A stretch of DNA of 64,000 nucleotides from Promerops cafer (GCA_013398275.1 VZSE01002953.1:123688-187687); one strand, 5' to 3'. Positions 12,305 to 24,599 are shown, counted from the first letter of the stretch. Program-made: numbers and translations. Notes: generated by a model not told the origin, from the letters alone.

Positions 12305-13410
12305 TCTTTGTGTATTTTAGAGGCCTCATCTTGTCAGGCTTACCTGAGTTCTAACATTTTGCTGGTTCTGCTTCACAGAATCTGATATTGATGCTGCTAC
12401 TGCAATGATGCTGTTAAATACTTCCATTCAACAAGGGATGCTGGACTGTAAGCATAAACCATTTTACTCTTGTTTTTCTTCTCTACTCAGTAACTAAATA
12501 CTTTCTCTATTAAATTTCAGGAAACAAGTATGGTCTAGTTTCCAAACAGTAAAAGTAGTCAAGAAGTAATTCTGGTTTAATTATTCTTTCAGCTACCATT
12601 GCAAGAGTTTTATTAGAAGCAGCCTTTTTTTTCTTTTCCCAGGTAATTTTGATTTTTTCTGCAAAGTTCTATCCCTGCCCTCTCTGTGCTAGATAGTAAG
12701 AAGAGTTTCTTGGCTACTTCTCTGTTCCTCTAGTTCTTAGCTGAGATTAGGTGTTGACTGTTGTCCTCTGTGGGTGACAGTAAACAGGCACGTTGTGACT
12801 TTAAATGCTGGAATTCAGTTTCCCTTGCAGCCAGCCAGGCGCAGTGTGCTCGTGGTGCAGGTGATCTCACTGGGACATTTGCCATGTCTTGTTTCTCACA
12901 GGTGAGAAACCTCAGCCTCTAAAGACACCCAAGAAGAGGAGCTACGGCAGCGCATTCAATCCTCCCAGCTCCATAAACCTGCAGGAAAACGATTCTGTGG
13001 CCACCAACATCGATCCGAGCGAGGATCACAACTACAGTGCCAGCAGCATGGGCTCCCAGCGCTGCGCGTCCCGGTCCAGCGTGTCCTCCCTGTCCTCCCT
13101 GGACGAGGTGTACGAGTTCATCTCCAAGAGCAGCCACGACGGCAGCGAGGGCTTTCACAGCGAGGTGGACACAGACGGCGACTACGAAGACGATCCTCTC
13201 GGAGACAGTGGTTATGCATCCCAGCCTTGTGTAGATACCTCTAAGGAAAGTCAGCCCAGCAAGAAAGTACTTGAGGAGCTGTGTCAGGAGATCGATGAGG
13301 AGCTAAAAGAAGCAGCAGGGTCTCTGCTCCACCTTGCTGGCATCCAAACGTGCTTGAGTTCCTTAATAAGTACTGCAAAGACCCACTGTCACAAGCAAAG
13401 GAAAAAATAA
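5636..13410 (+). CDS. FOXN2: FOXN2, forkhead box N2, C-terminal part (four terminal coding exons)
   Basis: FOXN2 is a nuclear forkhead (winged-helix) transcription factor. The coding segments are 5636-5760, 9305-9369, 12379-12447 and 12902-13410. They join in phase into 255 residues plus a TAA stop. The first segment supplies the end of the DNA-binding domain: VNGKGSLWCVDP is the wing-1 region of the forkhead, followed by KPNLVQALKKQPF. The rest is the FOXN2/FOXN3-type tail: an ESDIDAATAMMLLNTSI block, a serine-rich block (SRSSVSSLSSLDEVYEFI), an acidic block (DTDGDYEDDPLGDSGYASQP) and the C-terminal motif EEL then KEAAGSLLHLAGIQ, ending in a basic KQRKK. Protein sequence alone leaves FOXN3 as an alternative. 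The next gene downstream is PPP1R21, which is the FOXN2 neighbourhood in other vertebrates, so I choose FOXN2. The N-terminus and most of the forkhead are outside the window. Confidence 0.93.
5761..9304 (+). other. FOXN2: FOXN2 intron
   Basis: Non-coding between matched splice sites. It holds an old, diverged CR1 piece at about 7158-7300 and a short A-run at 8665-8677. No other feature can be supported. Confidence 0.85.
7158..7300 (-). mobile_element. Diverged CR1 LINE fragment (3' region)
   Basis: The stretch GATGGGAAGGGAGCTCTGGA, then a degenerate middle, then TTGAAAATCTCCAGGG reads like the antisense of the CR1 3' region, where similar words (GGAAGGGACCTCTGGA, TTTGAATATCTCCAGGG) occur in the same order and spacing. 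It is short and eroded, so this is a tentative, ancient insertion in a FOXN2 intron. Confidence 0.5.
9305..9369 (+). CDS. FOXN2: FOXN2 coding exon b with tandem (NAGNAG) acceptor
   Basis: 65 bases encoding SRSSSPHYLTSVLQQNHGRS then LK, an FOXN2/3 family segment. It completes the codon split in exon a and ends with one base (G) of the next split codon. The acceptor reads CAGTAG, so a second in-frame start at 9308 is possible, removing one serine. Donor GTAAAC at 9370. Confidence 0.92.
9370..12378 (+). other. FOXN2: FOXN2 intron
   Basis: Non-coding. It contains the compound microsatellite at 12267-12304 close to its 3' end. Otherwise I see only AT-rich unique sequence and short open frames without recognisable domains. 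Confidence 0.85.
12267..12304. repeat. Compound microsatellite (AT)8(GT)11
   Basis: AT repeats at 12267-12282 pass directly into GT repeats at 12283-12304. It lies about 75 bases upstream of the next FOXN2 exon and is likely length-polymorphic. Confidence 0.95.
12379..12447 (+). CDS. FOXN2: FOXN2 coding exon c
   Basis: 69 bases encoding ESDIDAATAMMLLNTSIQQG then MLD, the conserved short helix-like block of FOXN2/FOXN3. It starts by completing a glutamate codon and ends with the first base of a cysteine codon. Acceptor TTCACAG, donor GTAAGC. Only 454 bases separate it from the terminal exon. Confidence 0.93.
12448..12901 (+). other. FOXN2: Last FOXN2 intron
   Basis: 454 bases, donor GTAAGC, acceptor TTTCTCACAG. 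No internal feature seen. Confidence 0.88.
12902..13410 (+). CDS. FOXN2: FOXN2 terminal coding exon
   Basis: 509 bases giving 168 residues plus the last two bases of a split cysteine codon, ending TAA at 13408-13410. It begins CEKPQPLKTPKKRSYG, then the serine-rich, acidic and leucine-rich C-terminal motifs, and ends KQRKK. Roughly 12941-13210 is very GC- and CpG-rich at third codon positions (AGC, TCC, GAC, GTG), while the last 200 coding bases and the UTR return to the AT-rich local average. Confidence 0.95.
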
Positions 13411-14030
13411 TATGTTTGTCAGTGTTGAATATATACATATATTTTTTTTAATTGTGGCAATACTCTTCTACTTTTGCCCTTCACAAGGGAGATCAAAGCC
13501 ATAAGAGGACTCACTGCTTTTTTTTTTTATTTTTGGCGCAAAATATAATTTAGCCATTTATTTTTAAATCACCACCTAAAAAGAAAATATTTAATCTTCT
13601 CAAATTAGAAGATTTGCATGACTTGTGAAAACCCAAAAGCATACTTCTTAATGATCACTTTTTAATTTCTTTTTCTTTTCAGTAGCTGACTTTATTTTTT
13701 TTCAGAGATGTGTTTGTTCAGATGCACACTGTGGATGATATTTACATCTCTGCTGGCCCCATCTGCAGAGGTGAATTTTGTTCTGTCTAAGGGCTCTGAC
13801 TTCCATGTAAAGGATTCAAATTCATTTTGCAATAAGATAGTCTCTTTATAGTTCCTAGACATCCTTCAGCCAAAAAATGTTTTTTGTGGTATGTTGAACT
13901 TTATCCCTATTTTTCTTTTAAAATCAGTGGTGATTACTTACATCTTCCTGTAAATGATGCCTTTTTTTTTTTTCTAATTTTCTGTTCAAAAATGGGTAAG
14001 CAGTTCTGTTGGAGTGGGTTTTAACAGTAC

Positions 14031-14038
14031 TGTACATA
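14031..14038 (+). promoter_or_regulatory. Candidate Pumilio response element in FOXN2 3' UTR
   Basis: TGTACATA fits the UGUANAUA consensus bound by PUM1/PUM2 in 3' UTRs. A single 8-base match in AT-rich sequence can occur by chance. Confidence 0.35.
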
Positions 14039-16634
14039 CAAGGATGCCTTAAGTATGTTGCAGAATTGTATACAGCTATCCAAGGTCATCTTTCCTGTTG
14101 CTGAAAGGTAGCATGATGTGCCATAAACGTTCTCACCAATGTGAAGCTACTGCTTCCACCAGGTGTTGGGCAAGCTGGATGAAAATTAGGAGCAGAGCCA
14201 CTTAGGAAACCAATGTCCACTGTTGAAAACAGTGCTGGATTCAGCCAAAAGTTAACCTTTCCCTAAGGGAGTATTTTCCTGGCTGTTTGAATGCCTTTCT
14301 TAGACTAGTGTGGGTTTTTTTGCCCCTTTTTTCTTTCTTTTTTTTCTTATTTGTCAGTCTCCTCATGAATCCTGTCCTAAGCTGTCTACTTCCAATGCAA
14401 ACACAGCCATGCTGCTGAAGGTCTGTTGCTCTGAGGGCCCATTCCAGTGCCTCTTGAAGACAACGGTGGTGCTCCTGCTGACTCAATGGCTGTTGGATCA
14501 AGCCTGAAATGTTCTAGCTTCTTTGTGTTTTGGAATTTAAAGCACAAACACTAGGAGAGAGAAAAAAAAAGGGGTTTTGGTTTTTTTTTTTCTTTTTCCA
14601 ATTCAATTTTAAGAATGATTTGTTTTATTTCTTGAAAGGGAAGGAAAATACTCTGCTTCATTCCTGCTTTGTGTGAGCGCCTGTTAGCCTACACCTGTAA
14701 CAGGGCAATGTGTGTGCAGACATGTGTGTGTGTTCTGGCTATCACAAGTGCTGCATTAGCCAATTAGATCTGATACTGGATGTGTTACTGATGGGTAGTA
14801 GGGGTAAAACTCGCCATTTAAAGCAAAATGAAGTACCAACGCAGTGGTTCTTAGGATTTCAGGAGCTGAAGATGTGAATGCTTGGTGGAACTGCTTCTTC
14901 TTGCTCATGGGTTGCTTTTGAACTCTCATGGAGAACTGCGAAGGGCAGAGTTTGTGTCAATGTGAAAAGGAGGGTTCAGATACACAGAAATACTGTGAGC
15001 AGCCTGAGGTTTTTCTCGGTGCCATGATTTCAGTTTCACACTGTTGAAGAGGGGTGCTGCTGCCTGGCTCCTGCTGAAGTGGTTGCAGCTTTCTGTAGCT
15101 TCCAGTGAAAGCTGGATCAAGGTCCAGGTATTCTGGAAGCCGTGTTCATAGTCAGCTCCATGGTTTGATTTGGTTCTGAATTATTTTTTGCCTCAGATAA
15201 ACTTTAAGGAGGTTAATACTTACTGGGAGTGTGGCTGTGCTGCTGTTAACCCTGAAGTTGGTGACAATGACTTCAGCATATCTGAAGGACTGGGATGCTA
15301 ACAATGCATTTATTCACCATATGCAATGACCAGTGAGAACCAGTTACTAATCAGCAGTTAGCAGCGAAAGCTGCATCCCATCCATCCCTACAGCTGGGAG
15401 AACTGGATTGGTGGAAGGGGGGAGCAGTTGCAGCCTTTCCCTGGGACACAGAGCGGTGTGGCGGGGCGGTGCTCTTCCTGCTCTTCCTGCTTTGCTGTCT
15501 TCCCTCTCTGCTTCCAAAGGGGAAGGCAGATGAGCTGTGCCCCTGCCCTGTCCCACTGTGTTGTCCCAGGCCTCTGCCCGCACAATTGGCAAAGGCTGAC
15601 AGCTCAGTTGTGGAACACCTCTCTTGGCAGTGGGAGAAGAGCTGCCCTTCCTTTTTCTCTTACATATCTGTTGGGTTCGGGTTTGTTTGCCACCTCAGTT
15701 AGAGACCCTGGTGTATATAGTATAAATGGAGTATAATTAAAAGTTATTTTGATTGTTGGGCTTTGGGTTTTTTTAGTGACATATGTAAAATGTTGATGCC
15801 AATGGTTGGCTTGGATACGTTTTGGCAAGAAAAGTATTAATGAACCACATTCAGTTCTTTAAATGCAGTGAAGAAGTGTATGAGACCTGTGTTCATGGGA
15901 GGTTTCTCTGTTCAGGGTAAATCTGATGTGATTACTATACAAACCTATACTGGCTTTTCAGATTCCAATCCTAAATTACTGATCTGCAGAAGTCACATCA
16001 AACCTTTTTAAATCCAACTGTAAAATGGAAGTTGTGTGGTTTGCAACTTTTCATCAGCCTGAAAAGTACAAGCTTTAATTAAAGCAAAGTATACTCATAC
16101 ACGATAATAATGGTGTGGTTAAAATATTTATTGAAAAGAAAAGGTAGAATATTTTAAATGTTGCACCTGCTATTTTATCTTAAAGCACATTCTTCACACC
16201 TAACTGCCAGTGCCATTATCAAGTCTGTTCTATAAGTGTACATTTCTTCGAACTAAAAAGTGCATAATTAAAAGTATTATGTTACTGCCATATAGTGATA
16301 TAAAACATTTTATAATTGCCAATTCATTGTAACTATTATTTATTTAAAAGTGAATTGTAAGAATGCTTTCTGATCAAATGAACCAGGGTTGTTTTTAAAC
16401 CATTCCCGTTAGCTTGTTTCTAATGTAGCATAAGCAGTGTCCTTGGGTTTGTTTAGAATAATTTTGCCAGTAGGTGACCAATTCTAACCCTTTTTCCTCT
16501 GGTTTAGTCCTTTACCCGTTTTAAAGACGATTTACAAAAGTTTAGTTTTTTGTATGCTAATCTCTGTTAATTAAAATGTTTATAAATTTTATTTTTACCA
16601 AAGAGATGCAATTCATTATGACAAAATATTGCAG

Positions 16635-16640
16635 AATAAA
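16635..16640 (+). terminator. FOXN2: FOXN2 poly(A) signal
   Basis: AATAAA followed within 30 bases by a U- and GU-rich stretch. It is the first canonical hexamer downstream of the stop in a long AT-rich UTR. Cleavage is expected near 16655-16665. Confidence 0.65.
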
Positions 16641-18919
16641 CTTTGTTTTATAACATTTGTGACTTTTCTGCCCACATTTTTCATTCAGATGATCAAAGGG
16701 GCTTTTCTAAAATAAACAGCATTGCAAACAGAAAGCGCTGTGTTCTCTCTTTGTCTGCAGACCCTGGCTCTGGTCTCAGATGTGCCGAATATTCCACCTT
16801 CCCATTAAAACTTCTTCCACGAGACTGGACTAGTGCAAAAAGCCCAATGTCTGATTCACTGTGGGTTGGTTAAGATGTTTGCATGCATGTGGAAGTCATC
16901 TGTGAAATACCTATCAGTCCATAGCAGGATTTGCTTACAGTCACCTTCACCCATAGCTGGCCCCTAATGTTTGAAGAGCATCTAATTAAGGCCAAGGTTT
17001 CACCCTTTAACCTGGAACCAAAGGAATGTTTTGACATCTTGGAAATTGCTGAGACACCACTGCCTAACTTCTGCCCTCCTGCGCAAAGCACTTGTTTAAA
17101 CAGAAATAGCTTGAATCTTTTGCTAATGATAATCTGATTAAATAATGATGATTAAATAATCTGTGATTATTAGCTGTTCTGTGCCTGTATTGCTATGGCC
17201 AAGTTGCTTGGATGAGACTCAAAGATCAACAGCCTAGTACAGGAAAGGTAATTTAAAAAATGTGTCCCTGGATAAAGCAGCATAGGTCTTGTTTGGGGTT
17301 TTTTTCAGTGGTTACTTTTTCTAGATAATGATTTATGATGTGTGTTGGTTCTTTATACAGAAGGCCTTATGGAAAGCACACAGGTGGGAGTAACCCCTCT
17401 TAGTAGCAGGAATAATATTCCCCATCCCATTTTATACCTCAGCTTGCTGCTCCTGGGCCAGCTTTTCTTTCAAATGCACACACATGGTGTGTGCCCTTCC
17501 AGTGCCCAAGAGGCAGAAGCACCAGAGGAGGAAAACAAGATGTGACATGATGTTTATCTCTATTAAAAGCAGACATTGGTCCATCTCTTTTTATTTGTTT
17601 AACCCAGTGGTATTGCTGAGTTAATCTTGCTGTCTAGGATCTGATGACAATACAACCCTCTCAGAACTTCAAGTGATAACAGTAGACGTTAACAAAGATT
17701 TGTTTTATTGCCGTATCTAACAAAATTTAAATCACACATTACAGAATATATGTGCACTATTAATATATTTGATTTAGTGTTCATTGTAATACATTAATAA
17801 GAGAACAACTGGTCTAATTAGTTTGGACAAAATCACAGCCATGTATCATATGTTAATGATACCGTTCTAATTGTTATTCACTATATTATTCTGAGATCCT
17901 TGAGCTCATTGTTAAATTTCCCAGGAGTGTTTTCCTCTGTTATGACTTTGCTGGAAATTATCCTCTATATGGAGCCACAACTCTCAAAATAAAGCATTAA
18001 CTGAAGCAATTATGCACTTACACCAGCTGTATTTTAAGGACAGTTGTTGAAGAAATACCTAATAGATTAGATATAGTTGGAAAAAATGGCTGTCTAAGTT
18101 TGACACAGACTATGGTTATTCTTTCACAGGTTTTGAGGTTACAGATACCTGTAAGTATTCTTATTTTGAGTAGTCTGAGTATGTAGCTTAGAGATAATTA
18201 CATAGTAGTCCAGCAATGCTGTTACTGTGAACTTTCCCAGCATATTTAGCCATAAAAATCTTCCCTGTTTTTACCCATGAGGGTGGTTCTCGCATCTGGG
18301 AAGGTGAAGCAATGTCACCTCTGCTTGAATTTTCAGTCTTCACATTGGTTGGGGTTTTTTTTCTCCCCTTTCCTCCAGAAGGCTCCCCTGAAAGCTGCCT
18401 GCTCTTACCATTGTAAACTCCTTAGAGCTGACATAAAATTACTACCTACCCTCTGCCAGGGTTCGTTTAAACAGCTCTTCGTTAAACAGCGGCATGTTTA
18501 TTTTCCTATTGCATCAGTACAAAAGCAATCATCTCCCTCTTTAGACTCTTGACTTGTTAAACAAACCAGAATTATTTGTTTTCCATTTGGAAGACATGAT
18601 CTTCATTCCTCTTAACCACTTTTCTGTACCTCAGTTCCAGACTGAAGTCAGCCTGCTGGCACGTGCATGAGAAGAGTGAACTCATATAGAGTGCTTTTTT
18701 TTGAAACCTGGCCTTAATATTTCCCTGCTTTTGCAGCATTCTTGCCTGCATGGCCTTCACCTGCTCACATGCAGTTGACTAATCCTATTATCAACTAATG
18801 TGTTTCTATCTTTGTTCTCCTCCATCACTGCCAAATGGTGAGGCCCCAGTCAGCAGGAAATTTGGTAGTTCATGACCTGGAAGTCGATTTAATGAGATCC
18901 GTCATGATCTTTGTGATCC

Positions 18920-18948
18920 CTCCTGGTGACCTTCCTGCTCACCAGGAG
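18920..18948. repeat. Perfect inverted repeat, 10-base arms, 9-base loop
   Basis: CTCCTGGTGA at 18920-18929 is matched by its exact reverse complement TCACCAGGAG at 18939-18948. It lies in the intergenic region with no neighbouring gene end. Confidence 0.9.
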
Positions 18949-20601
18949 CAACTTTTTGGCACAGCCTGCCCAAAATAAAGAAAGAAGGACCTGCCTGTAC
19001 CCTTTCAATGTTCAGAGGAGGACATCCAGTATCCTAAATCTAGGTATGTCTACCTGAGTGTTGCTTTCATGCTGAATTCCATAATCTCCATTTCCTTGAT
19101 ATCTTGACTCTCCAGGCCCTAATGGGCAGCGTACTAGGTTGGACTGAATACCCGATTTCTGTATCCATTGCAGAGGTGCTGATAGCAGTTCAGAGTCTGG
19201 GTATTTTCATATATAGAAATACAGGATGGTTCCTATCAGACTAACCTCAGATGCTCTGATGTGCTTATGTGCTTTAGAGCTACCAGGCAGGTGTTCAGAA
19301 AAATCTCTGTAGGTGTCTGTACCGACCTTAGCATAGCATTGCTTTGAAAAACATATTTTGTGCCTCAAGGGCTTTTTTTTTTATTTAATTAACTTGGTAT
19401 CTTGATTCCTTACTAAAATCCAGTAGGTTCCCAGTTGTTACAAATGCTAAAATTAGCTCAGCGAACTGAATTTTCGGTTATTTTCAGTAAGGGTACATTT
19501 TATTCTCTCTCACTGGCTTTGTGCATGTTTTCTGAACTGCTGGTGGAAGTTTCCATGCTCTGAATACAGTCAGGCCTCCACAAATAGCAGGCATTTTGCT
19601 TTTCTTTTGGCTCTGAGTAATTTAAAAGATGAAAACTCCACCTGTTGAGTTTGGCTGTGATGTGCTGGCCGACACATCCCGCTGTTCTGTGCAGGCTCTT
19701 CCCTGGGTCAGGTGAGGTGTGGGCAGAGCTGAGCCATTCCAAAAGAGAAGATGTTTCCTTAGATCTCTGGGTATTAACTCTAGTGCAATCGTGTTGGCTG
19801 CTACCTTAAAATATGATGTCACCTTGCCCCAATCGCAGCCCATTTTCTGTGAGCGTGATGTGAACTCCCCAGAGAAGCATCCTCTGAGTGACAGCAGCAT
19901 CCAGTGCGGCCGTTGCTAAGCGACAAGATTCGGCTTTCAGCAGGATCTAATTTTAAAGTATTTAACCCTAGATCTGTCAAGGTTCATTATTTCCAGTGTG
20001 CTGGTTAATCCCTACTTGTTGGTGCCCAACTTCACAAATGCCCTTCTCCTCGTACTGGTTGATGTTTTATTTATCACAGATAATGTCTCAGAAAGAGGAG
20101 AAGCAAAAACGCCCCAGGTAGAGCTCGATACCGAATTTCATTTTAGCTCTGATCTATACACAGAAATATCAGACACAATTAGAGGTGAAAATCCTGCATT
20201 GTTGTTCGGGGAATCTTCCTTTCTTTGCTGGCTTGTGCAAGTGGCTCAGCCCTGATTTCCTTTAAAGGAATGCTGGATTTCAAGTGAATGAGTGCTGGTG
20301 GCAGTAACAATTAAGCTTCAATTTTTAGTAATATTTTGTGTCCTCTTGTTTCTTGCTGTATTTCATCTAGGTTAAGAAGCTTGTCATCTTACCCAAAGAC
20401 ATTTGAAAAAAAATGATATAATTTTGAAATTTAAGGGAAAACTATAATTCTTTTAAATCATTACAGATAATGATGAAGTTCTACAGAGAATTTTTGTTGA
20501 TTTTTTTGTGGGGGTTGTTTGGTGGGGGGTTTTTTTATACTTATCTGCATTATATTTCTTCCTAAAATGTAGAGGCCTGGAATGCTACTCAGGTGTTTTA
20601 C

Positions 20602-20631
20602 AAAAAAAAAAAAAAAAAAAAAANAAAAAAA
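20602..20631. repeat. Poly(A) run containing the only ambiguous base
   Basis: An uninterrupted A tract with N at 20624. The N marks a homopolymer the assembly could not resolve. I see no retroposed gene copy upstream of it. Confidence 0.95.
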
Positions 20632-22171
20632 GAAAATGTTTCTGACTAGCTGTGTCACTCTTTGATTAATTACTACATGTCCCTGTAAGCACTCAAATTC
20701 ACTGCTACCTTCTTAATGTGATATCTCACTCAGCTGAGATAAATGCTGCTGTAACTGGTCAGTATCATAACAACAACAACAAAAGAAAAACCACTGCACA
20801 AGCCCTTCCTTCCCCCAAATGCAGTAAAATTTAAAAAAAAAATAGATTATTCATATTTTAAATGCTAATATAGTTCATCTCAGCCTCATAATCCCACCTA
20901 GGATTCTTCTTTCTCCTGTTGTTAGGTTTTAAAACTGACACCACGTTGCTCCTCGTGCTGTCTCTCCTTCCCAGTTTGTACTAAGCCACAAAGACAAACC
21001 TGTCCCTTCCAAGGCACTTTTTTCAGCATTTGATTTGATCAGGATACTCTCCTGCTGCCTTTTAATCCTCCTTTCCACCGCTCCAAGTTCCCATTCCCAT
21101 CGCTGGGCTCGTGCTGCCCAAAAAACTGTTCATGGCTTTCTCCTCCTGTGCGGTGTGTTGTGCCTTCTCCCTGTGCTGTCAGTGAGGAGCCCTGCCCCAC
21201 ATCTCCTCCATCCCTCTTCTTTCTGCATCCTGGTCTTTACACATCAAAACCTGGCTTTAGCTCATTCCTAAAGTCCAAATTATTCCCAGGGCACCACAAT
21301 CCTTTTAAAAATAATAATAAAAAATAGATCATGAACAGGAATAGTTCTGATCCAAATGTTCCCTAAACTCCTGGTAGGTCTCCCAGCTCTCTCCTTTCTC
21401 TGCTCATGTGTCTGTCTCTGGAGAGAAGACAAACCCACAACATCTTTGCTGCGGTAGCAGCTCCAGGTTTGTGGATGTTCCTTGCATGGGTAAGTCAGGA
21501 CTTCTTCCCAAGGCTTGCAGATCTGTGTCACAACTGGGGTACATGAGAGAGCATCCAGTTCTCACTCCATAATCTTCACAGTGCTCCTCCTCCATGATTT
21601 CTTTCTCTATGAAACCAGGCAATTTGTCTCTTGGGATTTAATGTATATTGCTTTTATTTTTCTTTCTCCAGCAAATGTGCAAGACTCTGGAATCTGAATG
21701 TGGGCAGTTTTAGCCAGGCTGAGGTTTCTCAGCTATGGCTCCTGCAAGTGTGAAGAAAAGGAAAAAATGAGGCTCTAGAAGATGTACAGACCTTCAACAA
21801 AAGATGGCAGAGCTAGGGAAGAGGTTTCATTTCCCTGGAGAGGGGGAATTCCCCACTAAAAAAAAAAAAATAAAGCCCAAACTTTTTGAGTTGTTACTAA
21901 GTTCTGCTGTTTTATGGAGTGAGTATCAGTAAGGATTTGCTGTGGAGGGACAGCAGTTCCTGCTGTTGCATGCAGGGCTGATATGTGTTGTACCCACGTG
22001 GAACGTGAGCTGCAAAGTTCAACTCTGACTTATCACAGGCAGCTGCCTGCTCAGTTTTTCCATCTTCTCGTCCTCAGCAATTTCTTTCTGTACAAAGGCA
22101 CCTCTCCCCTGGCCATGCACACACCCTATAGCTGACTCAAGCTATTTAACCTATGGGTTGGGAAAGGACAT

Positions 22172-22184
22172 GAGAGAGAGAGAG
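22172..22184. repeat. (GA)n microsatellite
   Basis: Short GAGAGA run, intergenic. Confidence 0.85.
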
Positions 22185-24599
22185 ACGTGTTCTCATTTCT
22201 ATTTTTAAATGCTATGGAAACACTGAAATTATGATAATGAATAGAATAATAATTCAACTGGTGTGTGAAGTGCATTATCTGTACATACATATACTTTTTT
22301 TTTTTTCTGCTTGCCTTTTTTTTTATCAGAGCAATCAGGTTTTGACGAGGTGAAAGGTTATTCGTAACGAGCAGTTTGTTACAGTCACCATGAGAAATAA
22401 CAAGCATGCATTGTGAGCACACATCCTGCTGTTCAGACTTGCCGTTGCTACGATAACAGAAACAAAACACCAGTTTCGGGTGTTCACAGCTTCCGAGGAT
22501 GTGGTTTATGTGCTGCTTGTGATAGTCTGATGACTGAAGATGGCTCTCTTCCAGTAATTTTTGAATTTTGTCTGTCTCTTAGAAACCCTTTTGTTGTGAG
22601 TACTTGTGAGGACATAAGTGATGACAATGAAGTTTATTTCCCCAAAGCACAGAAAACATCCTGGATAATCTGAAATATGTTCTTTGTTTATTTCTTTACC
22701 TGCACCTATTCCCAGGGTCTGTGAGTAAAAGTTCTGACTAATAAGACAGAGGGGAAGACATGGTTTGAGCAGGAAGGGAGGAGAAATGAGCTTGAAAGTC
22801 GGATGTTTTTGAAACAATCACTGTAATTCTTAAATAAATTAGTTGTCTTGAGACAGCACCTAGAATTCAACACCCATTGTACCCGCTGCTGAGCACAGAC
22901 ACAAGGGAAGGACAGCCTGTTACACTGCCTGTCCTTTGCTCCTCTGCTCTCCTCCATGGAAACAAAAATGCCATGAGTGTTGGGAGAGATTCCTTTGCTC
23001 CACACGCCACGTTTGAGCTTGCATTAAGCTCTGCAGCCATAACCTGTACTTATATTCCCGTGGGTGTGTTACAGAAGGCTGTATTTTGGGGGTCCTGTGG
23101 CAACCACCCCACACTGCTTGGCATTCCACTCCCATGAGCTCTCTCACTCCAAACGTGTGACAAGAGGAGCAGTCCCTTGCAATTACTGAGTCAGTGCTGT
23201 GGAAGCCTCAGGACATCACGCTGCGGTGACACGTCCCTGGGCTGCAGTGCTCGAACAGCCTTGCTCTCCAGGGAGAGGTGAGAATTAAGGATGTGCTTGT
23301 GAGGAAACAGAACAATGAAGACATTTTTTTCACAGCTGACGTTTGGGGAAGTAGCACTTGCAGCTGCCATGGCAAATCAAAAGGATGAATCTGAGAATTT
23401 CCTGCAAGAGAGTGAAAAAAAACCTCAACCAACAAACAAGCTAACTTTAGTCACCTGTGTTTTCAGGGAAATTTGCTGAAGCTGTTTGCCAAGAACCACC
23501 ATGGGATAATTGATAAACTACAACATTGTATGTTCCTGACATTATAGGGACTCTGGGATCCATGAGAAACTGGGCAAGAGACAGTACCACTTTAAAACAC
23601 AAGAGGCTGGTCTGATGCTTAAATACACTGAAGTAGGGCTGTCCTGATGAGCCTAAAAATCCTGCAGCCAGCTCTCAGCCTTAACGCAGTAAAAGCACCC
23701 AGCTTTTATTTGCTCCTTTCACTTGTTTCAAGCAACTAGCATTGCCTCCTATGATAAATGCCCTATATGATGTACACTTGGGTCTTGCCACTCTGGGTGG
23801 ATGCAGGCAAATAAATTCTGTACTCTTCCACTCTGAGTGCTTGCTGCCCAGTCAGGAACACTGCTGTTGTCAGAGGGGAAGCAATTCATTCTGCCACAAC
23901 TAGGCACTGTAATTCCCTGAGCTCTGTCTCCCAGCTTTCAGCTGTGAAACCTCTCTGCCAGCATTCACTGCACCAGAGAGAAGGGGAAAGCTGCATCACA
24001 AAAGCATCTTTGAAGGCAGCACAAACCCGGCAGTACTTGCAAAGCGTGTTCAAAGTATTTCAGTACAACATTTCAATAAAAGACACATCCTAGAAAATGC
24101 AAACCTAAAAGTACAGGTTGGAGTCAAATGTAAAGGCTTTAAATAATTTTCTTATACAAAATTTACTGCACTGACATATAAGAATATACCATGGAAGGCA
24201 TGCTGCTCTTAACCCTGATCTGCAGCATTTGCAAACCCCATTTGCTTCACTAGAAAACTTCTGAAGGGGATGCAAAATGGAGTGGAAAGAGAAGTGTATC
24301 TGCTCCAACAGTTAAGAGCTAGAGCTTCCTTATTTCTTATTCCAGGATTGCTGTTTAAGCTCTTCTGGTCAAGCAGAACAGCAGCAAGATCATTTGGATG
24401 AATGATGACAGTGTGTGTTTTGCCTATTTCCCCTTTTATACCTCCTAAAAATGCACAGTGCTGTTGTTGGCAATAGGGATCAGCAACATATCCTCCAACA
24501 TTAAGACTTCCTGTGGAGACACAGACATGTTTACTAATCTGGCCCCCATGTCACATTTAGGGCTTGCCAACTCCACTACTGCGATAAGCAAAAGAACAG

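Larger units (their letters stand above)
13411..16660 (+). other. FOXN2: FOXN2 3' UTR
   Basis: AT-rich sequence running from the stop codon to the first convincing poly(A) signal, AATAAA at 16635, with a TTTGTGACTTTT-like GU/U-rich element after it. It contains a Pumilio-type site TGTACATA at 14031. The 16.0-16.65 kb part is especially AT-rich. The end position is inferred; AATAAA at 16711 is a possible alternative. Confidence 0.65.

Noticed and set aside
12919..13234. Minus-strand and alternate-frame open frames over the last FOXN2 exon
   Set aside because: They are shadows of the GC-rich coding block; the FOXN2 frame is the one with family motifs.
15347..15736. Overlapping open frames of 65-102 codons on both strands
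   Set aside because: They lie within the FOXN2 3' UTR, have no recognisable domain and no splice support.
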